Part shown: positions 58,754 through 64,000 of the stretch, in pieces
How the letters are laid out: every line of letters starts with the position of its first letter
Position numbering within the stretch: position 1 is the stretch's first letter
Assembly: GCF_014874095.1 (NCBI RefSeq)
Contig: NZ_JADBEB010000001.1
Location: forward strand, 8,246,001 to 8,310,000
Direction of reading: 5' to 3'
Source of the DNA: Plantactinospora soyae
GTDB lineage: Bacteria > Actinomycetota > Actinomycetes > Mycobacteriales > Micromonosporaceae
Length of the DNA: 64,000 nt
Translations under genes and position numbers: made by a program
The notes under the pieces: model-generated
Database searches by the model: none
What the model was told of the DNA's origin: nothing
Seen by the model: only the letters and a program-made list of their open reading frames with translations

Positions 58754-58872
58754 GTCGACCGGGCTCAGCCGTCGACCGGACTCAGCCGTCGACCGGACTC
58801 AGCCGTCGACCGGACTCAGCTGTCGACCGGACTCAGCCGTCGACCGGACTCAGCCGTCGACTGGACTCAGTT
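58754..58872. repeat. Seven tandem 17-bp repeats between convergent genes
   Basis: Unit GTCGACCGGACTCAGCC, seven contiguous copies (58754, 58771, 58788, 58805, 58822, 58839, 58856). Four are identical, the others differ by one to three bases (GGG for GGA in copy 1, CT end in copy 4, TGG and TT in copy 7). Each unit carries the SalI-type palindrome GTCGAC. The last 23 bases code for the C-terminal LSPVDG and stop of the MFS gene on the minus strand, so the array probably grew from that gene's end. There are no spacers, so it is not CRISPR. Confidence 0.9.
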
Positions 58873-60253
58873 CCGGCTGGCTCGGCTCGGGCGGGGCGGT
58901 GGCGGGGCCGGCCGTGTACCGGTGACTCAACCGCCGGTACGGCCGGCTGCGCAGCGCCAGGATCGTGGCGATCAGGCCGAGGATGCCGGTCAGCACGAAC
59001 ACGAGCGCGAGGCCACGGTCGGGGCCGGTGCCGAACCAGCCGCCGATCGTCCGGGCGCCCGCACCGTCGGTCATGAACGGGATGAACACGAACTGGGCGA
59101 TCGGCGAGATCAGGAACGCGGTCAGCGGTGAGGCGGCCTGCTCGACGCTCTGCGCGAAGCCGAAGACCCGGCCCTGCCGCTCGTACGGCACGACCTTCTG
59201 CAGGATCGTCTGCTCGGCCGCCTCCGCGTACGGCACGAGCAGCATGTACGCGTACATGCCCACGGCGAGCAGGATGATCGAGGCTCGCAGCGGGAACAGC
59301 ATGGTGACCGTCCACAGCACGACGTTGATCAGCAACAGCAGCCGGACCGGGTTCCTGCTCAGGCCGGTCCGGGCGATAAGCAGTCCACCGACGATGAAGC
59401 CGGTGCTCAGCAGCCCCCAGAGCAGTCCCCACGTCTGGACCGACACCAGCGACAGCCCGTACGCGTCCATCAGGGCCATGAACGCGCCGCCCAGGAAGTT
59501 GTTGAACGCGGAGAAGAGGATCAGTGCGCTCAGCCCCGGCACCTCGCCGATAACCCGGAGGGTGCCGCGCAGGTCCACCCGGCGCTTCGAGTCCACCGCC
59601 GTCGTGCCGTCCTGCGGGTCCAGCACTCCGTCCGCCGGAGCCGCCGCGCGGTGCGGCACCGGGACGACCGCCAGGTGCAGCACGGCGGCGACGAGTACCA
59701 CCAGCGCCAGGACCAGCACCCAGAACATGCCGTCGATCGCCACGAGCACGCCGCTGATCACCGACGTCACCAGGAACGACACGCCCGACGTGGTGCCGAC
59801 CAGCCCGTTGGCCCGGTCCCTGGTCTCCTCCGCGATCAGCGCGGTCACCAGCGTGGGCAGTGCGATGGTCCGGACGTTGCCCGCGATGACGCCGAACATC
59901 AGCAGCACGATGAGCGTCCAGAGTGTGCCGCTCGTCGGATCGGTGAACGAACCCGCCGGGGCGGCCTGGTAGACGACGAAGGCCACGGCGTACAGCGCGA
60001 ACGACGTCGCCGCCGACACCTGCATGACCGTCTTTTTCGGATAGTGGTCGACCAGACTGCCGAACCAGATGCCGGTCAGCGCCGTCATCACCAGGAAGAT
60101 CCCGGCGACGACACCGGTGGCGAAGACCGAACGGGTCTCGACGTACACGTAGAAGGTGATCGCGAACCAGACGGTGTAGTTGATGACCGACACCAGCAGG
60201 GTGTTGACCAACAGTTGGTAGAAAGTTTTTCGATCTCCCTGGATGACGGCCAT
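58850..60253 (-). CDS. MFS transporter
   Basis: 467 residues from ATG 60253. Twelve membrane segments: FYQLLVNTLLVSVINYTVWFAITFYVYVETRSVFATGVVAGIFLVMTALTGIWFGSLVDHYPKKTVM (motif-A-like loop), a central hydrophilic loop (about 205-235) and a second half from LSALILFSAFNNFLGGAFMALMDAYG. EQTILQKVVPYERQGRVFGFAQSVEQAASPLTAFLISP is typical of MFS_3-type exporters. The C-terminal tail is Pro/Glu-rich and ends inside the 17-bp repeat array. Substrate unknown. No ribosome site is visible. Confidence 0.85.
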   Translation of the reverse strand: MAVIQGDRKTFYQLLVNTLLVSVINYTVWFAITFYVYVETRSVFATGVVAGIFLVMTALTGIWFGSLVDHYPKKTVMQVSAATSFALYAVAFVVYQAAPAGSFTDPTSGTLWTLIVLLMFGVIAGNVRTIALPTLVTALIAEETRDRANGLVGTTSGVSFLVTSVISGVLVAIDGMFWVLVLALVVLVAAVLHLAVVPVPHRAAAPADGVLDPQDGTTAVDSKRRVDLRGTLRVIGEVPGLSALILFSAFNNFLGGAFMALMDAYGLSLVSVQTWGLLWGLLSTGFIVGGLLIARTGLSRNPVRLLLLINVVLWTVTMLFPLRASIILLAVGMYAYMLLVPYAEAAEQTILQKVVPYERQGRVFGFAQSVEQAASPLTAFLISPIAQFVFIPFMTDGAGARTIGGWFGTGPDRGLALVFVLTGILGLIATILALRSRPYRRLSHRYTAGPATAPPEPSQPELSPVDG

Positions 60254-60356
60254 GGAGCAGAGAGTAGAACCTCAGGCACGGTTGACGTCCAGACGGGTAC
60301 GGCCGGAAGGTGCGTGCCGCCGCGTCGCTGCGACACGCACCGGACCGCCGCAGCGG

Positions 60357-62798
60357 TCAGGAGTCCCAGTTGACGAGGAAGGTGTACTCGCGCCAGCCGG
60401 ACAGGGTGCCGTCGGCACTCCGACTCCGGATCTTCAGGGTGTGGTATCCGGACTGGGTCGGGGTGTAGCGCAACGAGAGCGTTCCGTCGGCCCCGGCCGC
60501 GACCGTCGTCTCGGGCGTCTCGTCGAACGACACCCGAAACTGGTACACGTACTCGGTGACGTTCGGCATCTCCGGCTCCACTCCGAAGGTGCCCTCGACA
60601 CCGACTCCGCCGCCGTACGTCCACGGGGGGTAGACCGCCGAGTACACCTGCGGCGCGCTGGAAACCTGGAAACTGAGCCCCGACCCGCCGGACAGCGCAC
60701 CGGTGGCGTTGCGGGCCTGCACGCCGAGGTAGTGGTAACCGTCCTCGGTCGGGGTCCAGGTGAGCCGACCGACCCCGTCCGGTCCGGCCGGCAGGACGTG
60801 CTCCTCCTCACCCGGGGAGAGTGACCAGACGTACTCGGTCACCCCCGGCATCCGGGAGGTGAAGGTGAAGGTCATCGGCTGTCCGGGCTTGCCGAGCTCG
60901 GGCCCGGTGATCTCCGGACTCACCGCGTCGACCGAGATGTACGGATCCGCGACCGCCGATACCGCGCCGCCGGTGGTACGACTACGGATCTTGAGATCCA
61001 GCGGCCACTTCGCCATCGACGGCACCCAGGTGAAGCTCGCCGTGCCGTCGGTGGCCGCCGGCACCGTCGTCTTCTCCGACTCGTCGTCGTTCAGCCAGTA
61101 CTCGTACTCGGCTACCTCCGGCATGCCCGGGCTCAGGAGGACGGTGCTGACCTTGCCCATCACCAGATCCCCGTCGAACTCCACCTTCGGCGCGGTGTCG
61201 ACGACGAAGGTGTAGACCCGCCAGGCGCCGAGCGCACCGCTCGAGTCACGGGTGCGTACCCGCAGGGTGTTGAGGCCACCCACGGTCGGTGTGATGGTCA
61301 CCGTGGTCGGACCCTCCGGGGCGACCCGGGCGGTCTGGTTCGACCCCTCGTTGACCTGGTAGACGAACGTGGTTGCCCCCTCCTGGCTGCTGGTGAAGCG
61401 GAACTCCCCCGGTACCCCGATGCCGCCACCCGGGCCCCACGGGGTGTAGAGCGAGGACTCGACCGTGGGCCGGCTCTCCCGTACCCAGTAGTTGTGGTAC
61501 TTGACCTCGGAGGTGTTGCCCGCCCGGTCGACGCCCTGCACCGTCAGGTACTGCTGGCCGGCTTCCTCCGGCCTGATGGTGATCGTCGCCGTTCCACCCG
61601 GCTGGTCGGCCTTGACGTCGGTGCCCGGCCAGCGCGGACCCCAGCGGAAGGCCACCACGTCGGCGTCGCCGTCGGCGGAGAAGGTGAACTTCCCGGGGGT
61701 GCCGACGTCGCCGGTCGGCTGGTCGGCGTTCGGGTATTCCGGCGAGGTCACCGTGGGCATGCCCGGCGGCGCGGTGTCGACGGTGAAGTAACACGTCCTC
61801 GACCATGGGGACCGGGCATCGCCGTCGTCGGCCTGGAGTTGCCAGGCGTACGTCCGACCGTGCTCGAAGTGCAGGTCGAGGTAGTAGGTGGAGAAGCTGA
61901 CGTTGGACCAGTGCGAGTACGTCCGGTTGACCCGCTCCTGGCGCTGGCTCTCGTCGTCGACCGGCCAGACCGCCAGCCGTCCGAGCTTGTCCTCCTGCGG
62001 GCCGTCGGCGTCCTCCGGCAGGGTGGCGTAGATGTCGGTGCTGGTCGTCGGCATCCAGGTACCGGGCGCCGATGTCGCGCAGGGGCGGCCGTAGAGGAAC
62101 ATGTCGGTCGGTCGGGGCGGCGGAGTGTTGTAGTGGACGGTCAGAGTGGGGGCGCTGGCGTACCGCCGACCGTACCGCTCGTCGGTCTCCTTGTTCCCGG
62201 CCACCCGTAGGGCCAGGGTGAGGGTCTCCTGGTCGTTGTTCGCCGCCCAGGTGAGCGCCCGCGCGACGTCGAACCGGGCGTCGGTCACCGCGCAACCCGA
62301 CTCGGGTACGCCGGCGGCGGCCACCCGGAACTTCTGGGCGGGTTGGTAGTCCCAGCGCGAGCCCTCGGTGTAGCGATCGGTGACCCACACCTCGACCGCG
62401 CGGTGCGCGCAGTCGTTCGCCTGCGTCTCCACGGCGGCGAGCGCGGCGCTGACGATCTTCTTGCCGTGCACTGCGGCGACGTCGAAGGTGAAGTAGGCGC
62501 GGGTCACGTGCTTCCCGGCGGGATCGACGCTCGTGCCGACCGGAAGGTCACCGGACGGATTCGCGTACGCCTCGTCCGGGGTGGCCCGGTCGACGTAGCC
62601 CCGCAACTGCGCTTCGAGAATGGCCGTGGGCTGATAGGTGTTCTCCTCGGCCGCCCAGGCCGGCTGGGCCGGAAGCAGCAGCCCTGCGGCAAGGCTGCCG
62701 GCGACCGCGACGCTGAGCGTGGCCCGCCAGGCCCGGATGGCATTCCGGCTCCCCGTGACCGGTGTGTCGTACCACCGGCGCCGGTGATGCTGAGTCAA
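60357..62798 (-). CDS. Secreted multidomain protein: DNRLRE-like domain plus Ig-like repeats
   Basis: 813 residues, TTG start at 62798 supported by GGAGG five bases upstream and the absence of another start before the signal peptide (about 22-49, LSVAVAGSLAAGLLLPAQPAWA). Residues 55-230 resemble the DNRLRE/CBM96-like domain (YVDRATPDEAYANPSGDLPVGTSVDPAGKHVTRAYFTFDVAAVHGKKIVSAALAAVETQANDC). From about 235 to the end there are five or so Ig/fibronectin-like units with recurring cores (YTPTQSGYHTLKIRSRSADGTLSGWREYTFLV; TPTEDGYHYLGVQARNATGALSG). No catalytic motif or cell-wall anchor. Such actinomycete proteins are often found near polymorphic-toxin-like or Rhs-type secreted proteins; here no toxin domain is attached. 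Confidence 0.7.
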   Translation of the reverse strand: MTQHHRRRWYDTPVTGSRNAIRAWRATLSVAVAGSLAAGLLLPAQPAWAAEENTYQPTAILEAQLRGYVDRATPDEAYANPSGDLPVGTSVDPAGKHVTRAYFTFDVAAVHGKKIVSAALAAVETQANDCAHRAVEVWVTDRYTEGSRWDYQPAQKFRVAAAGVPESGCAVTDARFDVARALTWAANNDQETLTLALRVAGNKETDERYGRRYASAPTLTVHYNTPPPRPTDMFLYGRPCATSAPGTWMPTTSTDIYATLPEDADGPQEDKLGRLAVWPVDDESQRQERVNRTYSHWSNVSFSTYYLDLHFEHGRTYAWQLQADDGDARSPWSRTCYFTVDTAPPGMPTVTSPEYPNADQPTGDVGTPGKFTFSADGDADVVAFRWGPRWPGTDVKADQPGGTATITIRPEEAGQQYLTVQGVDRAGNTSEVKYHNYWVRESRPTVESSLYTPWGPGGGIGVPGEFRFTSSQEGATTFVYQVNEGSNQTARVAPEGPTTVTITPTVGGLNTLRVRTRDSSGALGAWRVYTFVVDTAPKVEFDGDLVMGKVSTVLLSPGMPEVAEYEYWLNDDESEKTTVPAATDGTASFTWVPSMAKWPLDLKIRSRTTGGAVSAVADPYISVDAVSPEITGPELGKPGQPMTFTFTSRMPGVTEYVWSLSPGEEEHVLPAGPDGVGRLTWTPTEDGYHYLGVQARNATGALSGGSGLSFQVSSAPQVYSAVYPPWTYGGGVGVEGTFGVEPEMPNVTEYVYQFRVSFDETPETTVAAGADGTLSLRYTPTQSGYHTLKIRSRSADGTLSGWREYTFLVNWDS

Positions 62799-63026
62799 GG
62801 TGTCCTCCTCTTCGGTGTCACCCCGCGCGGGGCGGCTGTCAGATCATCGCCAGGGTTGGATGTGCACACCTCGCATTAAAGCGAGTGGAGGGAGCACTCC
62901 GATCGGGCGCAATCAGCACAATGGACACGATGGACGGCACGACAAAGGGCTGAAGGGACGGGCTGAACAAGCCGCCTGGGCAGTGGAGGGTGCCCGATCG
63001 ACGCCGGAGTAAGGGACAGGCTGGGC

Positions 63027-63067
63027 TCAGGGACAGGCGCCGGCGTCAGGGACGGGCGCCGGGGTCA
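63027..63067. repeat. Short 19-bp tandem duplication at the 3' end of the last gene
   Basis: Two imperfect 19-bp units starting TCAGGGACRGGCGCCGG (63027-63045 and 63046-63064) are followed by TCAGGGG, whose TCA is the minus-strand stop codon of the gene ending at 63065. The remainder of 62799-63026 shows no gene. Confidence 0.6.
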
Positions 63068-64000
63068 GGGGCAGGTCAGCCGGGCGCCGGCCCAGTCGCC
63101 GTGGTCGGCGCCGTTGCCGTTGCCGGCGTCGGTGATCCGCAGCTCCAACCGCTGGCCGCCGGTGACGTCGGCGGAGATCCGCTCGGGGCCGGCGGCGCCG
63201 GTCAGCACGCCGCTCGCACCGCGCCGCTCGCCGTCGACCCAGACCTCGAAGCCGACCGAACCGCTCGCACCCGTCTCGTCGTCAACGCCGACATCGGCCC
63301 GGAACGAGGTGCACCGACCGGCCAGGTCGACCACGATCCGCGACGCGGCGTGCGCGCCGATCCCCTTGTCGTACGTCGTGCCGCCGATGCTGAGCCGCCG
63401 CCCGTCCCCGGCCGCCTGCTCGCCGTTGCTGAGATCCCGTTCGACCGGCCCCCAGCCGTTCTCGGCGACGAGGAACGGCAGGTCGCTCACCCAGCGGTCG
63501 GCCGGGGGCAGCGGGGCCCGTACCGTCGTGGTCGCCTCGACGGTCGTCGGGAACCCGTTGCCCACCGCGCTCACCGTCGCGGTCAGGTCGTAGCCGCCGT
63601 AGTCCGTCCCCGGCGGCGCGGTGACGGTGAAGACCGCCTCCTCGGGGGCGCCGAACCGCACCGTGTCCAGTGCGGCCGTGGCCGGGGTGACCGTCCAGCC
63701 CTCCGGCGCGGCCAGCCCGGCGACGGCGTTCCGGAGCCCGTCGGCACAGCGGGACGTCACCGTGACCGTGACGGGCTGCGGTTCGCCGGGGCGGATCTCC
63801 GCGCCGGTGGTGACCGCGACGTCCGCCGGGCAGGGCGCCGGCGCGCGGGAGTCGGGCACCCCACCGGCCCGGATCTCCCGCCCGGTCAGCGGCCGCAGGG
63901 TCAGGGTGTACTCGTGCGAACGGTTCGCCGGCACCCGGTACTCGTCCAGCACGGAGTTGGGCGTCTCGCCCATTCCGGTCTCGCCGGCCGCCGCGTGCAG
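63065..64000 (-). CDS. C-terminal part of a protein with NEW3 and NPCBM domains (5' end outside window)
   Basis: The frame is open to the window edge (an additional nine codons precede the internal ATG 63973), so the N-terminus lies outside. Visible: a linker ending LRPLTGREIRAGG, a NEW3/alpha-galactosidase-associated beta domain (ITTGAEIRPGEPQPVTVTVTSRCADGLRNAVAGLAAPEGWTVTPA... TATVSAVGNGFPTTVEA) over about 55-160, and an NPCBM domain (WVSDLPFLVAENGWGPVERDLSNGEQAAGDGRRLSIGGTTYDKGIGAHAASRIVVDLAGRCTSFRADVGVDDETG) over about 165-302. NEW3 plus NPCBM is typical of secreted glycoside hydrolases; the catalytic domain is not in view. Confidence 0.8.
   Translation of the reverse strand: MHAAAGETGMGETPNSVLDEYRVPANRSHEYTLTLRPLTGREIRAGGVPDSRAPAPCPADVAVTTGAEIRPGEPQPVTVTVTSRCADGLRNAVAGLAAPEGWTVTPATAALDTVRFGAPEEAVFTVTAPPGTDYGGYDLTATVSAVGNGFPTTVEATTTVRAPLPPADRWVSDLPFLVAENGWGPVERDLSNGEQAAGDGRRLSIGGTTYDKGIGAHAASRIVVDLAGRCTSFRADVGVDDETGASGSVGFEVWVDGERRGASGVLTGAAGPERISADVTGGQRLELRITDAGNGNGADHGDWAGARLTCP

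Noticed and set aside
58754-58872. Tandem repeats as a CRISPR array
   Set aside because: Copies are contiguous 17-bp units with no spacers and no cas genes nearby.

Overview
The window is high-GC DNA with dense, often overlapping genes (ATGA, GTGA and TGATG junctions), GTG and TTG starts, an IdeR/DtxR-type iron box, Tat/lipoprotein signals, and MarR, ROK, LacI, GntR, HxlR and Lrp regulators. Together these indicate a soil or plant-associated actinomycete, most likely of the Micromonosporaceae (inference from codon use and gene content; no rRNA or other marker is present). No rRNA, tRNA, CRISPR array, transposase or phage gene was seen.

Layout. 1-4.6 kb: a DeoR/LacI-hybrid regulator (cut by the window start) divergent from two secreted GH43-type enzymes, then a D-2-hydroxyacid dehydrogenase. 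4.8-8.7 kb: an iron-siderophore ABC importer operon (permease, permease, ATPase, lipoprotein) behind an iron box. 8.9-12.7 kb: an amylo-alpha-1,6-glucosidase, a Tat-exported class-A beta-lactamase-like hydrolase and a small secreted protein. 12.7-15.6 kb: MarR, NAD(P)-binding reductase and luciferase-like oxidoreductase operon, divergent across three identical palindromes from an N-terminally truncated luciferase-like paralogue. 15.6-22.2 kb: a four-gene translationally coupled operon (S9 peptidase fused to an S12 beta-lactamase-like domain; M20 hydrolase; COG3375 acyltransferase; OSBS/NSAR enolase-superfamily enzyme) that matches the logic of the known D- to L-amino-acid conversion pathway through N-succinyl intermediates. 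22.5-29.3 kb: a sugar ABC importer, NAD-dependent epimerase/dehydrogenase, mannonate-dehydratase-family enzyme and ROK repressor sharing an operator-like motif, probably for sugar acid or uronate use.

29.5-39.8 kb is a mixed stretch: Lrp regulator with an F420/flavin oxidoreductase and a CMP/dCMP-type deaminase; a pentapeptide-repeat protein; LacI regulator with an MFS exporter; a secreted DUF1906 protein; a small P-loop kinase; a GntR repressor with AACGTAG repeats; a Cmx/CmlR-type drug efflux pump behind a 21-residue leader peptide with hairpins; and a DUF1772 membrane protein. 39.9-52.7 kb is a pectin utilisation locus: leftward pectinesterase (frameshifted in its signal peptide), PL1 pectate lyase, solute-binding lipoprotein and two permeases; rightward GH43, two DUF6807 proteins, a ROK regulator, and a PL3 pectate lyase behind a perfect 16-bp palindrome. 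The three pectin enzymes carry N-terminal ricin-type lectin modules. 52.9-60.3 kb holds an HxlR regulator, three MFS transporters and a large secreted beta-helix protein; 60.4-64 kb holds a secreted DNRLRE/Ig-like protein and the C-terminal part of a protein with NEW3 and NPCBM domains, cut by the window end.

How it works together: secreted lyases, esterase and GH43 enzymes with lectin modules would cut plant cell-wall pectin and arabinogalactan side chains; two binding-protein importers without their own ATPase (probably served by a shared MsiK-type ATPase elsewhere) would take up oligomers or uronates; the intracellular GH43, epimerase/dehydrogenase and mannonate-dehydratase-like enzymes would process them, under ROK and LacI control.
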